A DNA stretch of 64,000 nt, from contig DASXML010000020.1 in the NCBI GenBank assembly GCA_036495715.1, positions 8,818 through 72,817 of the forward strand, in the 5' to 3' direction. The stretch's first letter is position 1. Each line of letters starts with the position of its first letter. The notes under the pieces are model-generated. The model searched no databases, had not been told where the DNA came from, and saw nothing but the letters and a program-made list of their open reading frames with translations. The DNA is from Scandinavium sp036495715. Lineage in GTDB: Bacteria > Pseudomonadota > Gammaproteobacteria > Enterobacterales > Enterobacteriaceae. Below are positions 1 through 8,796 of this stretch, one piece after another. The position numbers were made by a program, and so were the translations under genes.

Positions 1-527
1 AACAGCATCAATACTGACGCAACCCAGTAGACGGTACGCCAGCCGCCGAGGCTTGCCAGCAGACCGGCGACCGTTCGCGCCAGCAGAATACCGAACAGCA
101 ATCCGCTCATGATCGTGCCGACTACTTTACCGCGTTTTTCGGGGCTGGCGAGTGTCGCCGCCAGGGGAACCAAAATCTGTGCGACAACGGAGAACAAGCC
201 CGTCAGGGCCGTGCCGAGGATCATCATCGTCAGAGACTGGCTGGAGGCGGTGATCAGCATCCCGCCTGCGGCCAGCAGTGTCATGGTGACGATGAGACGA
301 CGGCGTTCGAACATATCGCCAAGCGGCACGAGGAACAGCAGCCCGAAAGCGTAGCCGAGCTGAGCGGCGGTAACGATAAACCCGGCTTTACCAGGGCTTA
401 GCGAAAAAGCGCGGGCGATGGTGTCGAGCAGCGGCTGGGCATAATAGTTGCTGGCGACGGCAAGACCGGTCGCGACGGACATCAGCGCAATCAGCGCGGG
501 GCTAAGTTCGTGTGAATTTTTGGTCAT
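1..527 (-). CDS. ygaY: MFS transporter, YgaY-like (partial, C-terminus outside window)
   Basis: The N-terminal 175 codons of a major facilitator superfamily permease are visible, starting at an ATG at 527 and running off the left edge without a stop. The reading has several hydrophobic segments, an early ASNYYAQPLLDTIA segment and the loop motif GDMFERRR between helices 2 and 3, as in drug/sugar-proton antiporters. In E. coli the gene next to proX at this place (ygaY) is a pseudogene, whereas here the visible part is open. Substrate unknown. Start choice is moderate: the ribosome site is weak and another ATG at 540 is out of frame. Confidence 0.8.
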   Translation of the reverse strand, partial: MTKNSHELSPALIALMSVATGLAVASNYYAQPLLDTIARAFSLSPGKAGFIVTAAQLGYAFGLLFLVPLGDMFERRRLIVTMTLLAAGGMLITASSQSLTMMILGTALTGLFSVVAQILVPLAATLASPEKRGKVVGTIMSGLLFGILLARTVAGLLASLGGWRTVYWVASVLML

Positions 528-632
528 CAGTGCAGTTCATTCTTCGGGTGATTATTTTGCAGGTAAGGAATGATAACGACAAATGGGTGAGGAAGGGGGA
601 AATATTGCGTGCCGGAGCGTGCGGTGGGATAT

Positions 633-657
633 CCCCTCACCCGAAAGGGATGAGGGG
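633..657. repeat. GC-rich hairpin between proX and ygaY
   Basis: An inverted repeat CCCCTCACCC / GGGATGAGGGG closes on a GAAA tetraloop with one bulged A. No T-run follows on either strand, so it looks more like a dispersed intergenic hairpin or mRNA 3'-end stabiliser than a strong intrinsic terminator. Confidence 0.5.
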
Positions 658-672
658 AAACGGACTACGGTA

Positions 673-1677
673 TTACAGCTTTGGTGACTGCGCAGCCATC
701 GCCTGCTTCAACCAGCCATCGAACTGCTGCTGGTGAGCCGCGATCCAGCCGTCTACGTGGCCCTGAATATCAGCCTCAGAAGCATGACCTTCATGCATCA
801 TGGCATTTTCGGCGTTGATATCGCCAATCGGCAACTGCATCACGGAGAACAGTTTCGCCGCCGCCGGGTTTTTCTCCGCCCAGGCTTTGTTTGCAACGAT
901 GTGCATGGTGTTCACCGGGAAGCCATAGTTAGCCCCGTTCGGCAGTTTGGTATCAATGTTTTTCTGCTCGCCAGGCATTGATGAGAATGGCACCTGCAGC
1001 CACACCACGTCTTTACCCGGTTTGAGAACATCACTCACCCAATACGGCGTCCAGGTGTAATACAGAATCGGCTTGCCTTCTTTATAACGGGTGATGGTGT
1101 CAGCCATGATCGCCGCATAGTTACCCTGATTATGCACCACGGTCTTGCTCAGGCCGTAAGCGTCAATCTGATGATTAATCACCGCTTCACAGCCCCAGCC
1201 TGGCGTACAACCGCTCAGATCGGCTTTACCGTCGCCGTTGGTATCGAACAGTTTGGCCAGTTTCGGATCCTTCAACTGATCGATTTTGGTGATGTGGTAT
1301 TTCTCGGCGGTTTTCTTATCGATCAGATAACCCTGCGCCGCGCCGGTCACATAGGTGCCTTCACGATAAAACTTCTTATCGCCCCCTGCGGCGGCATACA
1401 TATCGTCATGCAGTGGTTTCCAGTTCACGGCGGTAAAAGTCGCATCACCGGAAGCAAGGGAGGTGTAACCGACGTTGTAATCCACTTCGCTCGGTTTATT
1501 GACGGTATAACCCAGTTTTTCCAGCGCGCGGCTCACCAGCAGCGTCTGGAAGGTTTCTTCGGAGATGGTGCTCTGGATCGGTTGAACGGTAATGCCTTTG
1601 CCCGGCAGGTCAGCGGCGAACGTGCTGGTGGAGACAAGGGTGGCAAACGCAGTAGCAAAAATTACGCGGTTTCGCAT
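673..1677 (-). CDS. proX: Glycine betaine/proline-binding periplasmic protein ProX
   Basis: High-affinity substrate-binding protein of the ProU ABC importer. It captures glycine betaine and proline betaine in the periplasm and hands them to ProW. The 334-residue product starts with a Sec signal peptide (MRNRVIFATAFATLVSTSTF, cleaved near AFA or AA). It keeps Trp-rich segments (for example NWKPLHDDMY and YYTWTPYWVSD) that supply the aromatic cage for quaternary amines in this family. It is the last gene of proV-proW-proX, 64 bp after proW, and a hairpin in that gap may set its separate mRNA level. Confidence 0.97.
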   Translation of the reverse strand: MRNRVIFATAFATLVSTSTFAADLPGKGITVQPIQSTISEETFQTLLVSRALEKLGYTVNKPSEVDYNVGYTSLASGDATFTAVNWKPLHDDMYAAAGGDKKFYREGTYVTGAAQGYLIDKKTAEKYHITKIDQLKDPKLAKLFDTNGDGKADLSGCTPGWGCEAVINHQIDAYGLSKTVVHNQGNYAAIMADTITRYKEGKPILYYTWTPYWVSDVLKPGKDVVWLQVPFSSMPGEQKNIDTKLPNGANYGFPVNTMHIVANKAWAEKNPAAAKLFSVMQLPIGDINAENAMMHEGHASEADIQGHVDGWIAAHQQQFDGWLKQAMAAQSPKL

Positions 1678-1709
1678 CGTTGTTCCTTTATAGGTATGAG
1701 GGAAGTAGG

Positions 1710-1731
1710 CCCGGCAGGCAGTGCTGCCGGG
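1710..1731 (-). repeat. Hairpin in the proW-proX gap
   Basis: CCCGGCAG / CTGCCGGG form a perfect 8-bp stem around a 6-nt loop in the short gap between proW and proX. There is no T-run, so it is more likely an RNA-stability or processing element than a terminator. Binding proteins are usually made in excess over the permease, and such hairpins often support that. Confidence 0.5.
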
Positions 1732-1741
1732 AAATGCAGAA

Positions 1742-2806
1742 TTACTTGATGAAGACGCGAGTCACCAGGCCGATAGGGCCAGTGGTGTACCAGCGACGAT
1801 TACCACGGCTACGGGAGTCGCGGCCAACGGCCTGCGTCAGACGGTCGAGAATAATCGCGAGGATAACAATCCCAACGCCACCGACGCTCGCCAGACCCAT
1901 ATCGAGTCGGCCAATGCCGCGCAGAACCATCTGTCCCAGACCGCCGACGGCAATCATTGAAGCGATAACCACCATCGACAACGCCAGCATCAGCGTCTGG
2001 TTCACACCGGCCATGATGGTCGGCATCGCCAATGGCAGCTGTACTTTAAACAGCATCTGGCGCGGACTGGCACCGAAAGAGCGTGACGCTTCAATCAGGT
2101 CGGCCGGCACTTGGTTAATCCCGAGGATCGTCAAACGTACAATCGGCGGCAGGGCGAAGATAATGGTCACCACCACGCCCGGCACGTTACCGATACCGAA
2201 CAGCATGACAATAGGCACGAGGTAGACGAACGCTGGCGTGGTCTGCATCGCATCGAGCAGAGGCCGAATTATTTTCGACGCCCTTGGACTACGCGCCAGC
2301 CAAATACCGAGCGGCAAGCCCAGGATGATGCAGAACAGCAGGGCGGTCAGCACCAACGCAAGGGTGATCATCGCTTGTGACCATGCGCCAATCGCGCCAA
2401 TCAGAATCAACGAAATCAGCGAGGCGATGCCCATGCCTGCGCCGCCAATCTGCCAGGCGATCAGCGCAAACACGACAATCGCGACGGGCGCGGGCATTCC
2501 CAGTAATAGCTGCTGGAAACCGCCGAGAATATAATCCACCGGCATACGAATGCCCTGGAACAGCGGGCGGAAATGCACCACTATCCAGTCGATGCCGTGT
2601 GTGACCCAGCTATCGAGCGGGATCAGCGTTTTATGAAACGGATCCAGAATATTGAAATGTTCTTCTTTCGGGGCGGGCGCACTGTGCAGCCAGTCAGCAC
2701 CGCCGTTCTGCGCGGGGGCCGCAGACGGCGTACCCCAGGCATCGGCAGATTGTGCAGCGCTATCCGCTGCCGGTGTGGTTGCCCACGGATTTGATTGATC
2801 AGTCAT
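1742..2806 (-). CDS. proW: Glycine betaine/proline betaine ABC permease ProW
   Basis: Inner-membrane permease subunit of ProU. The 354-residue protein has the long polar N-terminal extension typical of ProW (about 100 residues rich in A, D, P, W) followed by the BPD_transp_1 transmembrane region. The EAA loop is visible as EASRSFGASPRQMLFKVQLPLA, shown here as the segments EASRSFGAS and LFKVQLP, which contacts ProV. The start ATG overlaps the proV stop by 8 bp, so translation is probably coupled. Confidence 0.97.
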   Translation of the reverse strand: MTDQSNPWATTPAADSAAQSADAWGTPSAAPAQNGGADWLHSAPAPKEEHFNILDPFHKTLIPLDSWVTHGIDWIVVHFRPLFQGIRMPVDYILGGFQQLLLGMPAPVAIVVFALIAWQIGGAGMGIASLISLILIGAIGAWSQAMITLALVLTALLFCIILGLPLGIWLARSPRASKIIRPLLDAMQTTPAFVYLVPIVMLFGIGNVPGVVVTIIFALPPIVRLTILGINQVPADLIEASRSFGASPRQMLFKVQLPLAMPTIMAGVNQTLMLALSMVVIASMIAVGGLGQMVLRGIGRLDMGLASVGGVGIVILAIILDRLTQAVGRDSRSRGNRRWYTTGPIGLVTRVFIK

Positions 2807-4001
2807 TGTGAATTCCCTCGCGATCTAAAGCCTGTAGCAGCATGCTTTTGGAAATGATGCCAACGTACTGTTGTTCTTCATCGATAACCGGCACCGCACA
2901 AGGTGCCTGGCCAACATGAGAGAGCAACTCACTGAGCGCGGTCTGAGCATCAACGGGCTGCGGGGCTTCCAGCAGCGCGGCATCAATGCCCTGACCTTCG
3001 GCCAGCGCGGCTTTCAGGGAATCAATCGACACAATCCCAACAAATTTATTCCCGCGTTCAATGACATAGCCATATTCGCGGTCTTCGTCCTGCAACAATT
3101 TCAGCGCAGAACGTGGGCCAAAGCCCGGTGTTTTACGCAGCAGGCCTTTTGGCGTGCGGCGCGCAATGTCTTTCGCGCTAAACACCTGGCTGATATCCAC
3201 GCCCCGGAAAAAGGTGCGAACATAATCGTTGGCGGGATTATTGAGAATTTCATCCGGCGTACCGACCTGCACCACTTTGCCGTTTTGCATGATGGCAATT
3301 CGGTCGCCGATACGCATGGCTTCGTCGAGATCGTGGGAAATAAACACCACCGTGCGCTGATGTCTGGCCTGTAATTTCACCAGTTCATCCTGCATTTCGG
3401 TACGAATTAACGGGTCGAGCGCTGAGAAGGCTTCATCCATTAATAAGATGTCTGGATTGATGGCTAATGCACGGGCGAGACCGACGCGCTGACGCATTCC
3501 GCCGGATAACTCATCCGGATAACCGTGTGCATAATTTTCCAGACCAACCTGACGCAGAGCGTCCAGTGCTTTTTCCTGACGTTCAGCAGGCGCAATACCC
3601 GCTAATTCCATACCGAACGCGGTATTCTCCAGCACGTTCATGTGCGGCATCAGAGCAAAGGACTGGAAGACCATCGCGATTTTTTTTCTACGTACTTCAC
3701 GGAGTTCGGCGTCGGAGATTTTGGCAATATCGATACCGTCGATCAGGACCTGTCCACGGGTAGGTTCTATCAGGCGATTGAGAAGGCGTACCAGGGTGGA
3801 TTTACCGGAACCGGATAACCCCATGATGACAAAAATCTCGCCTTCTTCAATGGCCAGACTGGCGTCGATAACGCCAAGCGATAACCCGGTCTTTTCAAGA
3901 ATTTGTTCTTTTGAAAGACCTTTCTCAATATATTTGAATGCGCGCTGCGGATGTTCGCCAAATATTTTATAAAGATTATTAATTTCTAATTTAATTGCCA
4001 T
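2799..4001 (-). CDS. proV: Glycine betaine ABC transporter ATP-binding protein ProV
   Basis: ATPase of the ProU osmoprotectant importer. Walker A GLSGSGKST, signature LSGGMRQRV, Walker B ILLMDEAFSALD and the switch His in VVFISHD are intact. The C-terminal ~130 residues form tandem CBS domains, which in related QAT-family ATPases sense ionic strength. At 400 aa it has the same length as E. coli ProV. It is the first gene of the operon, preceded by an osmotically regulated type of promoter at 4069-4096. Confidence 0.98.
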   Translation of the reverse strand: MAIKLEINNLYKIFGEHPQRAFKYIEKGLSKEQILEKTGLSLGVIDASLAIEEGEIFVIMGLSGSGKSTLVRLLNRLIEPTRGQVLIDGIDIAKISDAELREVRRKKIAMVFQSFALMPHMNVLENTAFGMELAGIAPAERQEKALDALRQVGLENYAHGYPDELSGGMRQRVGLARALAINPDILLMDEAFSALDPLIRTEMQDELVKLQARHQRTVVFISHDLDEAMRIGDRIAIMQNGKVVQVGTPDEILNNPANDYVRTFFRGVDISQVFSAKDIARRTPKGLLRKTPGFGPRSALKLLQDEDREYGYVIERGNKFVGIVSIDSLKAALAEGQGIDAALLEAPQPVDAQTALSELLSHVGQAPCAVPVIDEEQQYVGIISKSMLLQALDREGIHND

Positions 4002-4068
4002 GCAATAAACGGATTCCTGTTATTTGATTATGTCGATATGTTACCTGATGAAAATAATTGACAGATCT

Positions 4069-4096
4069 ACCCTAACATACTCAGATTCTGAGACAA
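4069..4096 (-). promoter_or_regulatory. proU (proV) sigma-70/sigma-S type promoter
   Basis: On the minus strand TTGTCT and TAGGGT are separated by 16 bp. The surrounding sequence, including TAGGGTAGATCTGTCAATT, closely resembles the main osmoregulated proU promoter of E. coli as I recall it. The predicted transcript start lies about 60 bp before the proV ATG. Confidence 0.75.
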
Positions 4097-4316
4097 CCCT
4101 CGATTCCCTTGAGTTGTGGGCATTTGCGGTGGTCGATTGGCGCTATGCCCCCATGATATAAGGGCTGAGCGTAATTGAAATAATGGAAATATTTTTTTGG
4201 CTAAGTAAGGTAATTTTGCTTGAAACTGAGAGATTCAACCCGTTGGTGAAGTTAAATTAGTGAAGGTCTTGAAATCAATATTTGGAAGAAATTATTAGTT
4301 GTCATGCAAAATATCC

Positions 4317-4346
4317 GCGAGGGAAGTATGGGAATATTTCCCTCGC
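4317..4346 (-). terminator. Terminator of nrdHIEF
   Basis: GCGAGGGAA / TTCCCTCGC make a 9-bp perfect stem with a 12-nt loop just after the nrdF stop. The downstream U-rich tract is short (GGATATTTTGC), so efficiency is uncertain. Confidence 0.65.
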
Positions 4347-4355
4347 AAATTAGCG

Positions 4356-5318
4356 TTAAAAATTCCAGTCTTCGTCTTCGGTTTCAACGGCTTTGCCCAT
4401 CACATAGGACGAACCCGAACCGGAGAAGAAATCGTGGTTTTCGTCGGCGTTCGGCGACAGCGCGGACAGGATTGCCGGGTTTACGTCTGCCATTTCCGCC
4501 GGGAATAACGCTTCATAACCCAGGTTCATCAGCGCTTTATTCGCGTTGTAACAGAGGAACGCTTTCACGTCGTCTTCCCAACCGGTGCCGGCGTACAGCG
4601 CATCGGTGTAGGCAAGTTCGTTGTCGTACAATTCCATGAGTAGATCGAGGGCAAAATTTTTCAGCGATTCACGTTCTTCCGCGCTCGCTTTTTCCAGCCC
4701 TTTCTGGAATTTATAACCGATGTAATAACCGTGAACCGCTTCATCGCGAATGATCAATCGAATGAGATCGGCGGTGTTGGTGAGCTTGCCACGGCTGGAA
4801 AAATACATCGGCAGCCAGAAACCGGAATAGAACAGGAACGATTCCAGAAACACGCTGGCGATTTTCTTTTTCAGCGGCGCATCGGCGGCGTAGTGCTCCA
4901 GCATGAGCTGCGCTTTACGCTGTAACGGCGCATTTTCTTCGCTCCACGCATAGGCGGCATCGACGTCTTTGGTCTGGCAAAGCGTGGAGAAAATCGAGCT
5001 ATACGAACGGGCATGCACTGCTTCCATAAAGCTGATATTCGACATCACTGCTTCTTCATGTGGAGTCAGTGAATCCACCATCAATGCGGGCGCGCCAACG
5101 GTGTTCTGGAGGGTGTCGAGCAGCGTCAGGCCGGTGAACACGCGGATCGTCAATTGTTGTTCGGCGTGACTCAATGACTGCCACGCCGGAATATCGTTCG
5201 ACAGCGGGACTTTTTCCGGCAGCCAGAAATTACTGGTCAGCCGGTTCCAGACATCGAGATCTTTATCGTCCTGAATATGGTTCCAGTTAACGGCGCTAAC
5301 GCGTGATAAACGGCTCAT
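4356..5318 (-). CDS. nrdF: Class Ib ribonucleotide reductase small subunit NrdF
   Basis: Beta subunit that stores the tyrosyl radical on a dimanganese (or diiron) cofactor for NrdE. Family motifs are present: EAVHARSYSSIF with the radical Tyr, and DEAVHGYYIG with carboxylate/His metal ligands. The start at 5318 gives 320 aa, fits the E. coli N-terminus (KLSRISAINWN) and has a good GGAGAAAAGG ribosome site. An upstream in-frame start would add 13 unlikely residues and overlap nrdE. It lies 10 bp after nrdE. Confidence 0.97.
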   Translation of the reverse strand: MSRLSRVSAVNWNHIQDDKDLDVWNRLTSNFWLPEKVPLSNDIPAWQSLSHAEQQLTIRVFTGLTLLDTLQNTVGAPALMVDSLTPHEEAVMSNISFMEAVHARSYSSIFSTLCQTKDVDAAYAWSEENAPLQRKAQLMLEHYAADAPLKKKIASVFLESFLFYSGFWLPMYFSSRGKLTNTADLIRLIIRDEAVHGYYIGYKFQKGLEKASAEERESLKNFALDLLMELYDNELAYTDALYAGTGWEDDVKAFLCYNANKALMNLGYEALFPAEMADVNPAILSALSPNADENHDFFSGSGSSYVMGKAVETEDEDWNF

Positions 5319-5328
5319 CCTTTTCTCC

Positions 5329-7473
5329 TCACAGTGCGCACGATACGCAGCCTTCAATTTCGGTACCTTCCAGTGCCAGCTGGCGCAGACGGATGTAGTA
5401 CAGCGTTTTGATGCCTTTTTTCCATGCGTAAATTTGCGCTTTGTTGATGTCGCGAGTCGTCGCGGTATCCGGGAAGAACAGCGTCAACGACAGACCTTGA
5501 TCGACGTGCTTTGTCGCCTCGGCGTAGGTGTCGATGATTTTCTCTGGCCCGATTTCATACGCATCCTGATACAACGCCAGATTGTCATTGTTCATAAACG
5601 GCGCGGGGTAATATACGCGACCGGTTTTGCCTTCCTTGCGGATCTCAATTTTGGACACGATCGGGTGAATGCTCGACGTCGCATGATTGATGTAGGAAAT
5701 CGACCCGGTCGGCGGCACCGCCTGGAGATTCTGGTTATACATGCCGTATTGCATCACGTCTTCTCGCAGCCGTTGCCACATGTCGCGAGTGGGCAGGGTG
5801 ATGCCAGCCTGTGCAAACAGCGCGCGGATTTTCTCTGTTTTCGGCTGCCAGTCGTTTTCCAGATATTGTCGGAAATATTCGCCGCTGGCGTAGCGCGATT
5901 GGGCAAAACCGGCGAAGTGTTGCTTACGCTCACGCGCCAGCTTCATCGAGGTATTTAGCGCATGCCACGTCACGGTGTAGAAATAGAGATTGGTGAAATC
6001 CAGTCCTTCGGAGCTGCCGTAAGCAATGCCTTCTCGTGCCAGATAGCCGTGCAGGTTCATCTGTCCAAGACCGATGGCATGCGACGCGGCATTCCCGATT
6101 TCAACGGATGGCACCGAGCGAATATGACTCATGTCCGACACCGCCGTCAGGCCACGGATCGCGGTTTCCACCGTTTGTGCAAAGTCAGGTGAATCCATTG
6201 CCAGCGCAATATTCAGCGAGCCTAAGTTGCAGGAAATATCATGTCCAACGGTGGCGTAATCCAGATTTTCATCAAAAGTGGACGCGCTGTTAACCTGCAA
6301 AATCTCCGAGCACAGGTTGCTCATATTGATGCGCCCGGCAATCGGGTTGGCGCGGTTTACCGTGTCCTCATACATGATGTACGGATAGCCAGATTCAAAC
6401 TGGATTTCAGCAAGCGTCTGGAAGAAATCGCGGGCGCTGATCCAGGTTTTACGCACGCGATCGTCGGCGAGTAATGCTCCGTACATCTCGCTCACCGCGA
6501 TATCGCCGAACGGTTTGCCATACAGGCGTTCAACGTCATACGGCGAAAAGAGTGCCATTTGCGCATTATCTTTCGCCAACTGGAAAGTAACGTCCGGGAT
6601 AACAACACCGAGCGACAGGGTTTTAATGCGGATTTTCTCGTCGGCGTTTTCGCGTTTGGTATCGAGAAAACGCAGAATATCCGGGTGATGCGCATGCAGG
6701 TAAACGGCCCCAGCGCCCTGACGCGCGCCGAGCTGATTGGCATACGAAAACGCATCTTCCAGCATTTTCATCACCGGAATAACGCCGGAAGATTGGTTTT
6801 CGATACGCTTGATAGGCGCGCCTGCTTCACGCAGATTCGACAACAGAAATGCCACACCACCGCCGCGTTTGGAAAGCTGTAATGCGGAATTCACCGCGCG
6901 ACCGATCGACTCCATATTGTCTTCAATGCGCAGCAGAAAACAGGACACCAGTTCACCGCGCTGCTGCTTCCCGCCGTTGAGAAACGTCGGCGTGGCGGGC
7001 TGAAAACGCCCGGAGAGCATTTCATCGGTCAGTTGACGGGCAAGGGCTTCATTACCCTGCGCCAGACTCAGCGCCACCATCACCACGCGATCCTCGAAAT
7101 GCTCCAGATACTGTTTTCCGTCGAACGATTTCAGGGTGTAGCTGGTGTAATACTTCCACGCGCCGAGAAAGGTTTTGAACTGGAACCCGCTGGCGTGGGC
7201 GTGAGCGAAAAGATCGACCACGAATGCGCGATCGAAGCGGGCAAGCGTGCGCGCATCGTAATAGCCTTCGGCGACCAGCGCGTCGAGTCGCGCATCCTGA
7301 TGGGCAAACGTGCGGGTCTGCGGCCGTACGTGGCTCTCCATAAATGCGCTGACAGCCTCGGCATCTTTTTCAAATTGAATAAGGCCCGCCTTGTCATACA
7401 GATTCAGCATCGCGTTCAGGGCATGGTAGTCCGGGGCGCTGTGGGTCACACGTTCTGCGGTTGTCGTTGCCAA
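5329..7473 (-). CDS. nrdE: Class Ib ribonucleotide reductase large subunit NrdE
   Basis: Alpha subunit that reduces ribonucleoside diphosphates, working with NrdF and the reductant NrdH. Its 714 aa match the usual length. Visible are the catalytic NLCSEI segment, the first redox cysteine in GELVSCFLL, the NQNLQAVPPTGSISYINHA region and the C-terminal EGCVSCAL cysteine pair that NrdH reduces. The first codons overlap the end of nrdI by 28 bp, as in E. coli. Confidence 0.98.
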   Translation of the reverse strand: MATTTAERVTHSAPDYHALNAMLNLYDKAGLIQFEKDAEAVSAFMESHVRPQTRTFAHQDARLDALVAEGYYDARTLARFDRAFVVDLFAHAHASGFQFKTFLGAWKYYTSYTLKSFDGKQYLEHFEDRVVMVALSLAQGNEALARQLTDEMLSGRFQPATPTFLNGGKQQRGELVSCFLLRIEDNMESIGRAVNSALQLSKRGGGVAFLLSNLREAGAPIKRIENQSSGVIPVMKMLEDAFSYANQLGARQGAGAVYLHAHHPDILRFLDTKRENADEKIRIKTLSLGVVIPDVTFQLAKDNAQMALFSPYDVERLYGKPFGDIAVSEMYGALLADDRVRKTWISARDFFQTLAEIQFESGYPYIMYEDTVNRANPIAGRINMSNLCSEILQVNSASTFDENLDYATVGHDISCNLGSLNIALAMDSPDFAQTVETAIRGLTAVSDMSHIRSVPSVEIGNAASHAIGLGQMNLHGYLAREGIAYGSSEGLDFTNLYFYTVTWHALNTSMKLARERKQHFAGFAQSRYASGEYFRQYLENDWQPKTEKIRALFAQAGITLPTRDMWQRLREDVMQYGMYNQNLQAVPPTGSISYINHATSSIHPIVSKIEIRKEGKTGRVYYPAPFMNNDNLALYQDAYEIGPEKIIDTYAEATKHVDQGLSLTLFFPDTATTRDINKAQIYAWKKGIKTLYYIRLRQLALEGTEIEGCVSCAL

Positions 7474-7856
7474 AATTCGCTCACTCCTTTTCGCACGTTG
7501 TCGATATCGTTCGCGGTGCCCATCAGCTCAAAACGGTAGAGATAAGGCACACTGCATTTCTGCGCAATGACGTCTCCGGCCCAGGCAAAAGCCTCACCGA
7601 AATTCCGGTTGCCCGAGGCGATGACGCCGCGGATTAATGCGCGATTATGGGGATCGTTCAAAAATCGGATTACCTGGCGCGGTACAGCGCCTGCGGTACC
7701 GCCCCCGCCGTAGCTCGGCAGCACCAGAATGTAAGGGGCATCCACCTGAATGCGCTCCCGCTCGTTAAGCGGAATGCGCACCGCAGGCAACCCCAGGCGC
7801 TCGATAAAGCGCAAGGTGTTTTCGGAGCTGCTGGAGAAGTAGACGAGAATGCTCAT
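7446..7856 (-). CDS. nrdI: Flavodoxin-like NrdI
   Basis: FMN protein that supplies the oxidant used to assemble the Mn(III)2-tyrosyl cofactor of NrdF. The 136-aa product opens with a flavodoxin phosphate loop (YFSSSSENT) and has a Gly-rich flavin loop (LPSYGGGGTAG) and the SGNRNFGEAFAWAGD segment typical of the family. Its ATG overlaps the nrdH stop by 4 bp, which implies translational coupling. Confidence 0.97.
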   Translation of the reverse strand: MSILVYFSSSSENTLRFIERLGLPAVRIPLNERERIQVDAPYILVLPSYGGGGTAGAVPRQVIRFLNDPHNRALIRGVIASGNRNFGEAFAWAGDVIAQKCSVPYLYRFELMGTANDIDNVRKGVSEFWQRQPQNV

Positions 7857-8098
7857 GCGCGAGCCGCTGTGGCCTCAGTGCGCAGGCGGTTGATCATGTC
7901 TGGTCGAAAGCCGGACCAGCTCTCTTCCCCGGCGAACACGACGGGTAGCGAGCGGAAACCTTGCGCGCGCAGCGTGTCGGCCACCGTGGGATCGTTATCG
8001 ATATTCACCATCTCAAACGCAAACCCTCTGGATTCCATCGCCCGTTTGGTGGCGTGGCATTGAACGCAATCGTCTCGAGTGTAAATAGTAATGCGCAT
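7853..8098 (-). CDS. nrdH: Glutaredoxin-like NrdH
   Basis: Small redoxin (81 aa) that reduces the C-terminal cysteines of NrdE with electrons from thioredoxin reductase. The active site is DDCVQCHATK, the CxxC form expected for NrdH, and the cis-Pro/GFR SLPVV segment is present. It is the first gene of nrdHIEF and is preceded by a promoter with two NrdR boxes. Confidence 0.97.
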   Translation of the reverse strand: MRITIYTRDDCVQCHATKRAMESRGFAFEMVNIDNDPTVADTLRAQGFRSLPVVFAGEESWSGFRPDMINRLRTEATAARA

Positions 8099-8172
8099 GA
8101 TTCGTATTTCCGTTTAAAATGACAAGGCGGCGCAAAAGCGAGCGTCGGTTAGGGGAATGTCTCTTCAAAAGG

Positions 8173-8219
8173 AATACTAGATGTAGATAATAAAAACTTC
8201 AACCATACAATATATAGAT
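8173..8219 (-). promoter_or_regulatory. nrdH promoter with tandem NrdR boxes
   Basis: Two related 16-mers, 8204-8219 (ATCTATATATTGTATG on the minus strand) and 8173-8188 (ATCTACATCTAGTATT), begin exactly 31 bp apart, three helical turns, as is known for NrdR box pairs. A promoter TTGAAG-17 bp-TAGTAT (8202 to 8174) overlaps them: the -10 lies inside the proximal box and the -35 between the boxes. NrdR-dATP binding here would block RNA polymerase. Confidence 0.72.
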
Positions 8220-8235
8220 ATTTTGAATTGATTTA

Positions 8236-8262
8236 CCCCCGCTAACGAGCGTAGCGAGGGGG
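8236..8262 (-). terminator. Hairpin after the AhpD-like gene
   Basis: CCCCCGCTA pairs with TAGCGAGGGGG, leaving a 2-nt bulge. It lies just after the stop of the minus-strand gene at 8280 and before the nrdH promoter. No clear T-run follows. Confidence 0.5.
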
Positions 8263-8279
8263 AGGGTTTTGGCCAGAAA

Positions 8280-8711
8280 TTACATACGCATGCCGACCGC
8301 GAGTCGGTTAAAAGCGTTCATTAAGCTGATAGCGAAGGTCAACTCGCTGATTTCTGTTGCACTGAACCAGGCCAGCAGCGGTTCGTAAACCGCATCTTCT
8401 GCGCGGGTGCGAGCGATGTCGGTCACATCTTCCGCCCAGGCCAGCGCCGCACGTTCACGGTCAGAGAACTGATGGCTCACGCGCCATCCTGCTAATGCAT
8501 CCAGTTTCACCTGCTCAATGCCGTGTTTGCGCAACGCTTTGCTGTGCATTTCCAGACAGAAAGCGCAGCCGTTGATTTGCGACACGCGCAGGTACACCAG
8601 TTCAATTAACGACGTATCCAGCTCGCCATTTTCGAGAGCTTTGCTCGCCTGAACGAAGGCGGCGTAGACAGTAGGGCTCAGTTCATAATAAGGCTGGCGT
8701 AATGTGCTCAT
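8280..8711 (-). CDS. Carboxymuconolactone decarboxylase / AhpD-like family protein
   Basis: A 143-residue protein with the AhpD core motif, seen in QINGCAFCLEMHSKALRKHG (CxxC plus downstream His), which in family members acts as a thiol peroxidase-linked reductant. The true substrate is unknown. It is divergent from a MocR-type regulator and shares a 70-bp promoter region containing a large dyad, so that regulator probably controls it. Confidence 0.88.
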   Translation of the reverse strand: MSTLRQPYYELSPTVYAAFVQASKALENGELDTSLIELVYLRVSQINGCAFCLEMHSKALRKHGIEQVKLDALAGWRVSHQFSDRERAALAWAEDVTDIARTRAEDAVYEPLLAWFSATEISELTFAISLMNAFNRLAVGMRM

Positions 8712-8729
8712 TGGGTTTCTCCTCTTAAC

Positions 8730-8775
8730 GATGGCAGAACTTTAGCACTATAATGGCCTGCTAAAGAGTGCCATC
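8730..8775. promoter_or_regulatory. Operator dyad between AhpD-like gene and MocR regulator
   Basis: Two inverted half-sites, each made of GATGGCA followed by CTTTAGCA, face each other: 8730-8747 and 8759-8775. TATAAT on the plus strand (8749-8754) and TATAGT on the minus strand (8752-8747) sit between the arms, so one bound regulator could control both divergent promoters. Confidence 0.65.
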
Positions 8776-8796
8776 TTTTAAGTGAAAAACCAGACC

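Larger units (their letters stand above)
4002..4355. other. Intergenic region nrdF-proV (no gene)
   Basis: This 354-bp gap holds the proU promoter near proV and the nrdF terminator at its far end. The middle (about 4110-4300) is AT-rich. In E. coli the matching DNA, with the start of proV, binds H-NS and carries osmotic control. I see no convincing ORF here. Confidence 0.7.
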
